Positions 9,588 to 18,027 of a stretch of 64,000 nt of DNA are shown one piece after another. Origin of the DNA: Roseomonas alba. GTDB taxonomy: Bacteria; Pseudomonadota; Alphaproteobacteria; Acetobacterales; Acetobacteraceae. The position numbers and the translations under genes are program-made. A model generated the notes under the pieces. That model was given only the letters and a program-made list of their open reading frames with translations. It did no database searches and had not been told where the DNA came from. Location: the NCBI RefSeq assembly GCF_019430885.1, contig NZ_JAHYBZ010000002.1, forward strand, positions 1 through 64,000, given 5' to 3'. Position 1 is the stretch's first letter, and each line of letters opens with the position of its first letter.

Positions 9588-11479
9588 CCTCGCGCCGCCT
9601 CGTCCTGCTGGCAACCGTCGCGCTGCCGATCGCGGCGCAGGCGCAGCGCCCCGCACGCCAGCCCCTGTTGATCCCGGGCAAGACGACGCTGTTCCAGCGC
9701 GTGATCCTGCGCCCCGGCGCGACGTTGCATGCGCAGCCCGGCGCGCCACAGGGAACGCCCATCGCGGGTTTCACCGTGGCGCATGTCTATGCCCGCCGCG
9801 ACGGATGGATCGAGATCGGCCGCGACGCCGATGGCCGCACCGAGGGCTGGGTGCGCGATGACCGCGCCATCGACTGGCGCCACACCATGATCGGCGCCTT
9901 CACGAATCCGGCCGGGCGCGAGCGCACCATGTTCCTGCGCGACGAGCCCGCGCTGCGGGAATTGCTCGCCGCGCCCGACATGGAACAGCAGGCGACGGCG
10001 CTGCGTGCCTCGGCCGGTCAGGCCGGCAGCCCTGTGGTGGCGCTGGAACCCGAAACCTTCGTCGACATCCAGCGCAACTTCTACCTGCTGCCGATCCTCG
10101 GGGCCGAGACCATCCAGCGCCGCGACGGAACGCAAATGCGTGCACTGGAGGTGATCTCGGCCCCCGCGGAACTGCGCCAGGCGCCACAGCAGGCCGATCC
10201 GGCGCGGCTGCGCGACTTCCGCGGCGCGGTCGTCTTCGTCATCGATTCCACCATCTCCATGCAGGCGCATATCGATGCGACGCGGGAGGCGATCCGCCGC
10301 ATCATCGCGCGCATCGGCGATACCGCGGTGCGCGACAATTTCCGCTTCGGCATGGTGGCCTATCGCGCGGATATCTCGTCGCGCCCGCAGCTCGAATACG
10401 TCACGCGGCTGGTGGCCTCGCCGGACCTGTCGCAGCCGCCGGCGGCGATCCTGCCGGCGCTGGCGACCGTTCGCGCCGCGACCGTCCCGACCGAACGCTT
10501 CGACGAGGATGCGATCGCCGGGCTTCGCGTCGCCATCGACCAGGTGGACTGGTCGGGCTTCGGCGGGCGCTATGTCGTGCTCATCACCGATGCGGGCGCG
10601 CTGGATGCGACCGATCCGAAGTCCCAGACGCGGCTCGGCATCGCCGAGATCAAGGCGCTGGCGGAAGCGCGCGGCATCGCGCTGTTCGCGATCCACCTGC
10701 TGACGCCGGAGGGCCGCGCGAACCACGCCCATGCGCGCGCGCAATACACGGAACTGACGCGCGCCGGGGCGGCGGGGTCGCTGTATTTCCCGGTGGAGGG
10801 CGGCACGCCGCCGGCCTTCGGGCAGGTGGTGAACAACCTGACCAACGCGCTGTTCCGCTCGGTGGCGGATACGGTCGGCCGGCCGATCGGCGGCGTCGAG
10901 CCTGCCCGCACGCCCGCGGCCGAACGCATCGCCCAGCAGGTGCAGATCGTCAGCACGGCAATGCGGCTCGCCTATCTCGGGCGGGAAGGGGGCACGACGG
11001 CGCCCGACGTCGTGCGGTCCTTCACCACCGATCGCGACCTGCGCGACCCGACGGTCGCGGCACTCGATGTCCGCGTGCTGCTGACGCGCAACCAGCTCTC
11101 GGACCTGTCGCAGGCGCTGACGCGCATCCTCGATGCGGGGCTGGCGGGGCGATCCGATCCGCGCTCCTTCTTCGGGCAGTTGCGCGCGGCCTTCGCGGCG
11201 ACGGCGCGCGATCCGGCGCGGCTCGGCAATCTCGCGCGCGTCGGTCAGGCGCTCGGGGAGTATCTCGACGGACTGCCCTATCAGTCCCAGGTGATGGAGC
11301 TGTCCGAGCAGGAATGGCTCGCCATGGGGGCCGCGGCCCAGCGCGAGCTGATCAACGGCATCGAGACCAAGCTGCGCCTCTATCAGGAATTCGCCGCGCG
11401 CCCCGATCTGTGGGTGACGCTGGACGGCCGCCCGGGTGGCGAGGCCTTCTTCCCGGTACCCCTGGAACAGCTTCCGTGA
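9584..11479 (+). CDS. Secreted SH3-like / von Willebrand factor A domain protein
   Basis: This 631-residue protein has a signal peptide ending near AQAQ (about residue 21). Residues 25-105 resemble a bacterial SH3-like domain. A vWA domain starts near 213, with the metal-site motif DSTIS at 221-225; the canonical MIDAS is DxSxS, so Thr replaces the first Ser. A later ITDAG fits the MIDAS Asp position. The C-terminal region (about 440-631) is helical without a recognised fold. It probably acts in the periplasm as a divalent-metal-dependent adhesion or assembly factor. The start overlaps the preceding gene as ATGA, and its stop overlaps the GTG start of the ABC ATPase. Confidence 0.75.
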   Translation: MTSRRLVLLATVALPIAAQAQRPARQPLLIPGKTTLFQRVILRPGATLHAQPGAPQGTPIAGFTVAHVYARRDGWIEIGRDADGRTEGWVRDDRAIDWRHTMIGAFTNPAGRERTMFLRDEPALRELLAAPDMEQQATALRASAGQAGSPVVALEPETFVDIQRNFYLLPILGAETIQRRDGTQMRALEVISAPAELRQAPQQADPARLRDFRGAVVFVIDSTISMQAHIDATREAIRRIIARIGDTAVRDNFRFGMVAYRADISSRPQLEYVTRLVASPDLSQPPAAILPALATVRAATVPTERFDEDAIAGLRVAIDQVDWSGFGGRYVVLITDAGALDATDPKSQTRLGIAEIKALAEARGIALFAIHLLTPEGRANHAHARAQYTELTRAGAAGSLYFPVEGGTPPAFGQVVNNLTNALFRSVADTVGRPIGGVEPARTPAAERIAQQVQIVSTAMRLAYLGREGGTTAPDVVRSFTTDRDLRDPTVAALDVRVLLTRNQLSDLSQALTRILDAGLAGRSDPRSFFGQLRAAFAATARDPARLGNLARVGQALGEYLDGLPYQSQVMELSEQEWLAMGAAAQRELINGIETKLRLYQEFAARPDLWVTLDGRPGGEAFFPVPLEQLP

Positions 11480-12204
11480 CATCCCTGCTGTCCCTGCGGG
11501 GCGTGACCAAGGCCTATCGCGGGGATGCGGCGCCCTTCGCGCTGGAGGTGCCGACATTCGACCTGGCGGCCGGCGAGGCGTTGGCGCTGGCCGGCCCCTC
11601 GGGCAGCGGCAAGTCCACGCTGCTGATGATGCTGGCGCTCGCGGCACCGCCCGATGCGGGCGCTTTCACCTTCGATGGTGCGGACATCGCGCTGCTGTGG
11701 CGCAAAGGCCGGCGGGACGCACTGGCGGAACTGCGCGCGCGCCGCATCGGCGTGGTGCCGCAGACGGGCGGGCTGCTGCCTTATCTGACGGTGGCGGGGA
11801 ACATCGCGCTGACCCAGCGCATCGCAGGGCGCGAGGACGCCGCGCGCATCCGCGCCCTGGCGGAGGATCTCGGCATCGCCCCGCAGCTTTCCAAGCACCC
11901 GGCCGCGCTGTCGGTCGGGCAGCGGCAGCGCGTGTCCATCGCGCGTGCGCTGGCCCACCGCCCGGCCCTGGTGCTGGCCGACGAGCCCACGGCCTCGGTG
12001 CATCCGGAACTCGCCGATGCGGTGCTGGCCCTGCTGAAACGCGAATGCGCCGCGGCCGGCGCGGCCCTGCTGGTCGCGACGCATGACCCGGACCGGGCTG
12101 CGGCCGCCGGCTATCCCATCCTGCGCTGCACCACCCACGCGCCGGGCGCGGATGGCATCGCGCGTTCGGTCTTCGCCCGCCTGCCGCTGGCCGAGGCCGC
12201 CTGA
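11476..12204 (+). CDS. ABC transporter ATPase, LolD/MacB/FtsE type
   Basis: This 242-residue ATPase has Walker A GPSGSGKST, a Q-loop VVPQTGG, the signature SVGQRQR (LSxGQ variant), Walker B LVLADEPTA and a switch-loop histidine in ATHDP. The GTG start at 11476 was chosen because it overlaps the previous TGA by 4 bases and gives the standard family length; a longer open frame upstream overlaps the vWA gene and is not needed. With the next gene it forms a MacB/FtsEX-like unit. Such units usually do mechanotransmission or lipoprotein extraction rather than classical import. The substrate is unknown. Confidence 0.85.
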   Translation: MTSLLSLRGVTKAYRGDAAPFALEVPTFDLAAGEALALAGPSGSGKSTLLMMLALAAPPDAGAFTFDGADIALLWRKGRRDALAELRARRIGVVPQTGGLLPYLTVAGNIALTQRIAGREDAARIRALAEDLGIAPQLSKHPAALSVGQRQRVSIARALAHRPALVLADEPTASVHPELADAVLALLKRECAAAGAALLVATHDPDRAAAAGYPILRCTTHAPGADGIARSVFARLPLAEAA

Positions 12205-12206
12205 TC

Positions 12207-13394
12207 ATGTTCCGACTCGCGCTGGCCGATATCTGGCACGAGAAGGTGCTGTTCTTCTGTTCTGCGCTGGGCTGCGCGGCGGTGCTGGCGCCGCTGATCG
12301 TCCTGTTCGGCCTTCGCCAGGGCGTCGTCGCCGGGCTGCGGGCGGAGTTGCTGGAAGACCCCCGGGCGCGGGAAGTCGTCTCCGTCGTCAACCGGACGCT
12401 GGAACCGGCGCTGTTCGCGCGCCTCGGCGCCGATCCGCGCATCGCGTTCCTGGTGCCGCGCACCCGGGCGTTGTCGGCGACCATCGTGCTGGAGAACCCC
12501 GCGCGCCAGGGCAGCGGCCAGCGCGTGGAGCTTCTGCCGACCGCGCCCGGCGATCCGCTGCTGCCGGGATACGGCGCCATCGACCCGGACGCGCTGATCC
12601 TGTCCATCACGGCGGCACAGCGCCTCGGGCTGCGGGCGGGCGACCCGGTTCTCGCCTCCGTCGCGCGCAGCCGCGGCGTGCAGAGGGAGATCCTGACGTT
12701 GTCCATGCGCGTCGGCGGCATCGCCCCGATCGCCGCCGCCACGCGCGATGCCGCCTTCGCCACCGTGCCTGTGCTGCTGCTGACCGAGGATTTCCTCGAC
12801 GGCACCGTCGGCCCCGAGGCCCGGCCGATGAGCGAGACGGAAGCGCGGCAGCGCCCCTTCGCCGGGTTCCGCCTCTATGCTGCGCGGCTCGAGGACGTGC
12901 CCGCGCTCGATCGGGATTTGCGCCTGGCGGGCATCGAGGTCGCTTCGCGTGCCGAGGCCGTGGCTGGCCTGCTGCGCCTCGACCACAATCTCGCGCTGCT
13001 CTTCGCCGCCATCGCGGGGGCGGGGGGCGTGGGGTATCTGGTCAGCCTGGGCGTCGGCCTCTGGGCCCAGGTGGAGCGCAAGCGCAGGGACCTGGCGCTG
13101 CTGTCGCTGCTGGGGCTCAAGCGGCGCGCGCTGCTGGGGCTGCCGCTGATCCAGGCGGCGGCCGTCGCATTGGCCGGGGCGGCGCTGGCTTTCATCGTGG
13201 CGGCGGGCGTGGCAGGCGTGCTGAATCGCGCCTTCGCTGGCAGCGTGACCGGGGATCGGCCGGTCTGCCTGCTCACCCCGGCGATGGGCTTTGCGGCGGC
13301 GGCCGTGACCCTGGTCGGCGCGCTGGTGGCCTCGGTGCTGGCGGGACTGCGCGCGGGCGCTGTCGCGCCGGCGGAAGGATTGGCGGAGGGATGA
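12207..13394 (+). CDS. MacB/FtsX-like ABC transporter permease
   Basis: This 395-residue protein has the four-helix FtsX/MacB topology: one helix near the N-terminus (about 15-36), a roughly 220-residue periplasmic domain, then three C-terminal helices (about 265-290, 312-337 and 352-378). Permeases of this class couple cytoplasmic ATP hydrolysis to movement of periplasmic domains. It starts 2 bases after the ATPase gene and ends overlapping the next gene. Together with the ATPase it could power the periplasmic vWA, Sel1 and FGE-fold proteins of the locus; that link is inference from operon structure. Confidence 0.8.
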   Translation: MFRLALADIWHEKVLFFCSALGCAAVLAPLIVLFGLRQGVVAGLRAELLEDPRAREVVSVVNRTLEPALFARLGADPRIAFLVPRTRALSATIVLENPARQGSGQRVELLPTAPGDPLLPGYGAIDPDALILSITAAQRLGLRAGDPVLASVARSRGVQREILTLSMRVGGIAPIAAATRDAAFATVPVLLLTEDFLDGTVGPEARPMSETEARQRPFAGFRLYAARLEDVPALDRDLRLAGIEVASRAEAVAGLLRLDHNLALLFAAIAGAGGVGYLVSLGVGLWAQVERKRRDLALLSLLGLKRRALLGLPLIQAAAVALAGAALAFIVAAGVAGVLNRAFAGSVTGDRPVCLLTPAMGFAAAAVTLVGALVASVLAGLRAGAVAPAEGLAEG

Positions 13395-15199
13395 TGCGCC
13401 GCATCGCGACGCTGCTGGCCTGCCTGATCGCCACGCCCACCCTGGCGCAGGCGCCCTGGTCGACGGATTTCACCAATCCGCGCGCCGCCGATGGCGACCT
13501 GGTCCTGCCCATGCCCTGCGGCGGCGCCATGGCCTTCCGTCCCGTGGAGACGCCCGCCGGTCCTGGCGCGCTGGACGACCGGCCCGTCACGCTCGGCACG
13601 ACGGATCCCGCAGGCGGCGTGGCGGAATTCGCCCGACGCGAGGCGGTCGCCGGCGCCTTCACCCAGGAAGGCCGCGACGGCGCGCTCTACTGGATCGGCA
13701 AATACGAGGTCACGCGCGACCAGTATGCCGCGGTGATGGAACCGCGCTGCCCGACCGCCTCCGCCGCCGGGCGCCTGCCGGCGGCGACCCTGTCCTGGTT
13801 CGATGCCGTCGCCTTCACCCAGCGCTACACCACCTGGCTGCTGCGCAACGCCGCAGCGCGCCTGCCCCAGGCGGACGGCACCCCCGCCTTCGTCCGCCTG
13901 CCCACCGAGGAGGAATGGGAATACGCCGCGCGTGGCGGTGCTGCTGTCGCCGAGCTGGATTTCCTCGGCCGCGCCTTCCCGATGCCCGAGGGAACTTCGC
14001 GTTATGCCTGGTTCCAGGGGCCGCGCTCGGCCGCCGGCCGCGCCCAGCCGATCGGCATGCTGGAGCCCAATCCGCTTGGACTGCACGACATCCTGGGCAA
14101 TGTCGGCGAATTCGTGCTGGAACCCTTCCATGCCGTGCGCGTCGGCCGCATGCATGGCCAAGCCGGCGGCGTGGTGGTCAAGGGCGGCGATTTCCGCACG
14201 CCGGAGGCCGCGCTGCGCTCCTCCCTGCGCATCGAGATCCCACCCTATGACACGGCCGACGGCCAGCCCACGCGGCTGCCGACGGTCGGATTCCGCGTGG
14301 TGCTCGCTGCCACCGTCAGCACCAGCCTGCGCCGCGTCGAGGCCCTGAACCGCGCCTTCGAGGCCGAGAGCCGCGCCACCGGCACCGAGGCCGAGAACGC
14401 CCGCCGCCAGATCGCCGCGCTGCGCGAGGGCGCCGATCCGCGGCTGCGCCAGGGCCTCGATCGCCTGGAGGCCGGGATGATGGCGGCCGAGCGCCAGCGC
14501 CTGGAACAGGAACGCGCCGGCATCCGCGCCCAGCTCGAAGGGGCGGCGGTGCTGGCGCGCGCGGCGGGGCAGTCGCAGCGGCGGATGGACGGGATCCAGC
14601 CGCTGCTGTCGGGCGCCGATGTGGTGCAGTCGAGCCCCGAGATGCGCCGCCAATGGGCGACGGCGCTGGAACAGCTCCGGGTCGAACGGGAACTCGCGCT
14701 GGATGGCTATGCGCGCATCGTCGCGGATCTCGGGCGTTCGGCCGATCGCGCCACGCTCACCACCGAGGCCGGCGTCGTGGCGCGCGAGGCCGAGACCCGG
14801 GGCGTGCCGGAATTGCGGCCCTACCTGGACGTCGCGTCCCGCCACGCGGCGGATTCCCGCGATCGTGGCCTGCCGCCGCGCGACCGCCTGCGGGAGGAGG
14901 TTCTCGCCGCCGCGCGGGCTGCCGGCGGCCCGCCCAGCGCCGCGGCGCCGCAGCCGGAGCAGCCGCGGCCCGTCGCCGTGACGCCCCAGGCGCCACCTCA
15001 GCCGCAACAGCCGCCGGGCCCGCCGCCGGTGGCTGTGCTGCCGCCGCCCGCGCCGCCGGATCCGCCGCCGCAGGCGGAATCCTCCTCGGCCGGGTCGCGC
15101 GCCTCGCAGCCGCAGCCGCGGCCGCCGGCGACGCCGCCGCGGCTGCCGGGGTATTCGCCTGGCATCAGCGTGAAGCCGCCGATCCAACGCGGGTGGTGA
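13391..15199 (+). CDS. Secreted FGE/SUMF1-fold protein, apparently non-catalytic, with coiled coil and Pro-rich tail
   Basis: Starting at ATG 13391 (ATGA overlap with the permease stop; ATG 13394 is an alternative), this 602-residue protein has a signal peptide ending near TLAQA. An FGE/SUMF1-type domain (about 60-315) shows YWIGKYEVTRDQYAAVM, RLPTEEEWEYAARGG and NPLGLHDILGNVGEFV. The active-site region near VVKGGDFRT lacks the paired cysteines of true formylglycine-generating enzymes, so it is probably a binding fold. Then come a long charged helical region (about 320-510) and a proline-rich tail (about 515-580). The neighbouring frame open upstream of 13391 belongs to no real gene. It ends the operon. 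Confidence 0.78.
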   Translation: MMRRIATLLACLIATPTLAQAPWSTDFTNPRAADGDLVLPMPCGGAMAFRPVETPAGPGALDDRPVTLGTTDPAGGVAEFARREAVAGAFTQEGRDGALYWIGKYEVTRDQYAAVMEPRCPTASAAGRLPAATLSWFDAVAFTQRYTTWLLRNAAARLPQADGTPAFVRLPTEEEWEYAARGGAAVAELDFLGRAFPMPEGTSRYAWFQGPRSAAGRAQPIGMLEPNPLGLHDILGNVGEFVLEPFHAVRVGRMHGQAGGVVVKGGDFRTPEAALRSSLRIEIPPYDTADGQPTRLPTVGFRVVLAATVSTSLRRVEALNRAFEAESRATGTEAENARRQIAALREGADPRLRQGLDRLEAGMMAAERQRLEQERAGIRAQLEGAAVLARAAGQSQRRMDGIQPLLSGADVVQSSPEMRRQWATALEQLRVERELALDGYARIVADLGRSADRATLTTEAGVVAREAETRGVPELRPYLDVASRHAADSRDRGLPPRDRLREEVLAAARAAGGPPSAAAPQPEQPRPVAVTPQAPPQPQQPPGPPPVAVLPPPAPPDPPPQAESSSAGSRASQPQPRPPATPPRLPGYSPGISVKPPIQRGW

Positions 15200-15205
15200 A
15201 GGAGG

Positions 15206-15230
15206 CCGGAGAGGGCCCGGCCCTCCCCGG
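15206..15230. terminator. Hairpin between convergent genes
   Basis: CCGGAGAGGGC (15206-15216) pairs with GCCCTCCCCGG (15220-15230) with one mismatch and a 3-base loop. It lies between the end of the srf-like operon and the convergent end of the binding-protein gene, so it can terminate both. It looks like a solo outer hairpin of the dispersed repeat family. There is no T tract. Confidence 0.55.
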
Positions 15231-15233
15231 ACC

Positions 15234-16811
15234 TCATCCGCGCCGCACGTTGATCGGCAGTGCCAGACCCTTCTGGACGCCGGAGATGTCGCGCCGCCAG
15301 GCACTGTCGATGAAGTACTGGCCGAGCGGAATGAAGGGCAGGTCCTGCCAGAATTGCGCCTGGATGCGCCGCGCCACCGCCTGCTGCCCAGGCAGCGGGC
15401 CGGTGGCGAGCCATTCCTCGCGGAGGGCTTCCAGTTCCGGGCTGGTCGGCCAGCCGAACCAGGCGTTCAGCCCATTCGCCCGCAGGAGCGGGTGCTGGCC
15501 GGGATTGGCGAGGTCGATGCCGCCGAACAGCACGACCAGCGCGTTCCATCCGCCCTGGTCCGGTGGATTGCGGTTGGCGCGCCGCTGCAGGACCGTGCCC
15601 CAGTCGGACGTCGCACTTTCCGCATTCAGCCCCGATCGCTTCATCGTGTCGGTCAGCACGGTGGTCAGTGCGTTGTTGTTCGGTACGTCGGTCGGATGCA
15701 GGACCGTGACCTTCTGGTTGGCATAGCCCGCCGCGCGCAGCGCGGCCTGCGCGGCGTCGGTGCTGCGCGGTCCGGTCATCACGCTCAGACCCTCATCGTT
15801 CACGAGGGGGGAGGAGCGCGGGAAGACGCCCATCCCGTCGGACCACAGCGACCGGTCGTCGCCCATGATCGAGGTCATGAAATCCGCCTGGTTCACGCTG
15901 TGCAGCAGCGCGCGGCGGATGGCGGGATCGTTGAAGGGCGGATGCAGATGGTTGAAGCGCAGCATCGCCATCAGCCCGCCGAAATCCACGCGCTCCAGCA
16001 CCATGTCGCGCGAGCGGCGCAACACCGGGCGCAGGTCGGGGACGACCTGTTGCCACCAGTCGATCTCGCCCGCCTGCATCGCCGCCGCGGCGGTGCCGGA
16101 ATCGGGCATGATGCGCCATTCCATGCGCTCGAAATGCGCGATCTTCGCGCCGCCCAGCAGCGAGGGCGCGGCCGGGGCGGGCCGGTATCCGTCGAAGCGC
16201 CGATAGACGACGCGCGCGCCCGACAGCCTTTCGTCGGCCACGAAGCGGTAGGGGCCGGAACCGACGACCTCGGTGAAGGGGCGGGCCGGATCGACCTCCG
16301 CGAAGCGCTGCGGATAGACGAAGCAGGGGTAGGAGGAAGGCTTCGCCAGCGCATCGAGCATCGGCCCGAATGGAGTGCGCAGCAGGATGGCGAAGCGGCG
16401 ATCATCGAGTGCGCGCATTTCCACCACGCGTTCCATCAGCGATTGGCCGAGCGAATCGCGCTGCGCCCATCGGCGGATGGAGGCGATCGCGTCGGCTGCG
16501 CGGATCGGTTCGTTGTCGTGGAAGCGAATCCCCTCGCGCAGGGTGAAGACCCAGCGCTTGCCGTCATCCTCCACCACATGGCCTTCGCAGAGTTGCGGCT
16601 TCGGCACGAAATCCGTGTCGAGCCCGTAGAGCGTGTCCCAGCACATGTGCCCGTGGTCGCGAACGGCGTAGGAGGTCGTGGACATGGGGTCCACCGCCGT
16701 GACGTCGGCCTGTGGAATGAAGCGCAGCGTATGCGCCGCGGTGCCCTGCGCGAGAGCAGGGCGGCCGAGAGCGAGCCCCGCGCCGGAAAGCAGGATCGTT
16801 CTGCGTTGCAT
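15234..16811 (-). CDS. Periplasmic peptide/nickel-type ABC substrate-binding protein (SBP family 5)
   Basis: This 525-residue protein has a twin-arginine-like leader (MQRRTILLSGAGLALG...ALAQ). The start at 16811 was chosen because AGGGGAG precedes it and it places the signal peptide at the N-terminus. Family-5 features include the early WVFTLREGIRFHDNEPI segment, the VVGSGPYRF segment and RRALLHSVNQADF. Such proteins deliver oligopeptides, nickel, opines or related solutes to ABC permeases. No permease or ATPase gene lies beside it, so it is an orphan here. It is divergent from the TAXI-TRAP gene. The substrate cannot be called. Confidence 0.88.
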   Translation of the reverse strand: MQRRTILLSGAGLALGRPALAQGTAAHTLRFIPQADVTAVDPMSTTSYAVRDHGHMCWDTLYGLDTDFVPKPQLCEGHVVEDDGKRWVFTLREGIRFHDNEPIRAADAIASIRRWAQRDSLGQSLMERVVEMRALDDRRFAILLRTPFGPMLDALAKPSSYPCFVYPQRFAEVDPARPFTEVVGSGPYRFVADERLSGARVVYRRFDGYRPAPAAPSLLGGAKIAHFERMEWRIMPDSGTAAAAMQAGEIDWWQQVVPDLRPVLRRSRDMVLERVDFGGLMAMLRFNHLHPPFNDPAIRRALLHSVNQADFMTSIMGDDRSLWSDGMGVFPRSSPLVNDEGLSVMTGPRSTDAAQAALRAAGYANQKVTVLHPTDVPNNNALTTVLTDTMKRSGLNAESATSDWGTVLQRRANRNPPDQGGWNALVVLFGGIDLANPGQHPLLRANGLNAWFGWPTSPELEALREEWLATGPLPGQQAVARRIQAQFWQDLPFIPLGQYFIDSAWRRDISGVQKGLALPINVRRG

Positions 16812-16880
16812 CACGGTTCTCCCCTTGCGTGAAGGCCTCAGCCTCGCATTCCCGCGCGGCCATCGCCATGGGTACGTGAT

Positions 16881-16895
16881 TGGCACACAGCTTGC
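16881..16895 (+). promoter_or_regulatory. Sigma-54-type (-24/-12) promoter
   Basis: TGGCAC (16881-16886), a 5-base spacer and TTGC (16892-16895) match the sigma-54 consensus at both invariant dinucleotides with correct spacing. It points toward the TAXI-TRAP binding protein, whose ATG is about 95 bases downstream. Such promoters need an enhancer-binding ATPase, none of which is encoded nearby. Confidence 0.45.
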
Positions 16896-16989
16896 CTGTC
16901 CGCGCCCGTGATCCATGCGTTGCAGTGGCGTTGCGGCGGGGGGGCAAGCCTGTTCTTATGCCACGGTCTGGAGGCTCAGGAGGCTGGGA

Positions 16990-17991
16990 ATGACCCTTTT
17001 CATCGGTCGGCGCGCTCTGGCGCGCGGCTCTCTCGGCGTGGCTCTCGCCACGCCCTTCATCCGCACCGCTGCGGCGCAGACCACCCTCGAATGGGTGGCG
17101 GGCTCGGTGGGTGGCGGTTGGTACACCATGGCCGCCGGCCTCTCCTCCCTGATCCGCGAGGAGAACCCCGACGTCCAGATCCGCGTGGTGCCGGGCGGCG
17201 GTCTTGCCAACCCCACGCGCATCAACAACGGCCAGTCGCAGATCGGCTGGGGCATCGACACCTTCTCCGCCTCCGCCGTGAAGGGCACCGAGCCCTATTC
17301 CGCGAAGCACGAGAAGATCCGCTGCCTCGGCACCGGCTATTCGCCGACCGAGCACCTGCTGCTGCGCACGAAGGATGCGGGCCCGACCGACATGCGCGGC
17401 ATCCTGACGCAGCGCGGCCTCAAGATCGGCGCGCCGCAGCGTTCATCGACCGACGAGATGACGCTGCAGCGCATCCTGAAGTTCCTCGGGTCGAGCCCCG
17501 ACAAGATCCGTTCGGAAGGCGGGCGCTATCTCAACGGGTCCTATACCGACATCGGCTCGGCCTATAATGACGGCCAGGTCGACTACCTCTATGTCGCGCT
17601 CGCGAAGCCGGCGGCGCTGATGACCGAGATCGCCCAGGGGCGCCGCGGCGGCCGGCTGACCGCGTTCCCTGACGACATCCGCAAGCACCTGATCGACGAA
17701 TTTGCCTATGCCGAGGGCACGCTCCAGAAGTCCGACTATCCGGACCTGCTGGACGGCACGATCCCGGTGACGCTGATGGACAGCGTGATCGTGGTGAATG
17801 AATCCATCCCGGCGGAGATCGTCCAGAAGATCACCGCGACGCTGATCAAGAACCAGGGCCAGCGCCTCGCGACCATCCACCCGTCCATGGCGGGCTGGAC
17901 GCCGGCCAAGGCGGTGAACTACCGCGGCGTGCCGTTTCATCCCGGTGCCATCGCGGCCTTCCGCGCCGCCGGCGTGAACCCGCCGGCATGA
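16990..17991 (+). CDS. TAXI family TRAP transporter solute-binding protein
   Basis: This 333-residue protein has a signal peptide ending at RTAAAQ (about residue 29). The mature start (WVAGSVGGGWYTMAAGLSSLI) and the VVPGGGLANPTRINNGQSQIGWG segment are typical of the TAXI subgroup, which captures carboxylates such as glutamate or 2-oxoglutarate in the periplasm for a fused TRAP permease. The start at 16990 was chosen because AGGAGG precedes it at about 6 bases and the signal peptide begins there. The permease gene follows after 36 bases. It diverges from the SBP-5 gene and lies behind a sigma-54-like promoter. Confidence 0.92.
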   Translation: MTLFIGRRALARGSLGVALATPFIRTAAAQTTLEWVAGSVGGGWYTMAAGLSSLIREENPDVQIRVVPGGGLANPTRINNGQSQIGWGIDTFSASAVKGTEPYSAKHEKIRCLGTGYSPTEHLLLRTKDAGPTDMRGILTQRGLKIGAPQRSSTDEMTLQRILKFLGSSPDKIRSEGGRYLNGSYTDIGSAYNDGQVDYLYVALAKPAALMTEIAQGRRGGRLTAFPDDIRKHLIDEFAYAEGTLQKSDYPDLLDGTIPVTLMDSVIVVNESIPAEIVQKITATLIKNQGQRLATIHPSMAGWTPAKAVNYRGVPFHPGAIAAFRAAGVNPPA

Positions 17992-18027
17992 CCGCCGCGC
18001 ACCGCCTTCGCGGCTGAGGAGAGCGCG

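Noticed and set aside
12083..13390. Long N-terminal extension of the FGE-fold gene frame
   Set aside because: This part overlaps the ABC permease in another frame, is low-complexity, and the signal peptide begins at 13391.
114..15199. Type VI secretion accessory locus
   Set aside because: vWA, FGE-fold and Sel1 proteins can accompany T6SS, but no TssB/C, TssJKLM, Hcp, VgrG or ClpV gene is present; the SrfB/SrfC pair defines a different system.
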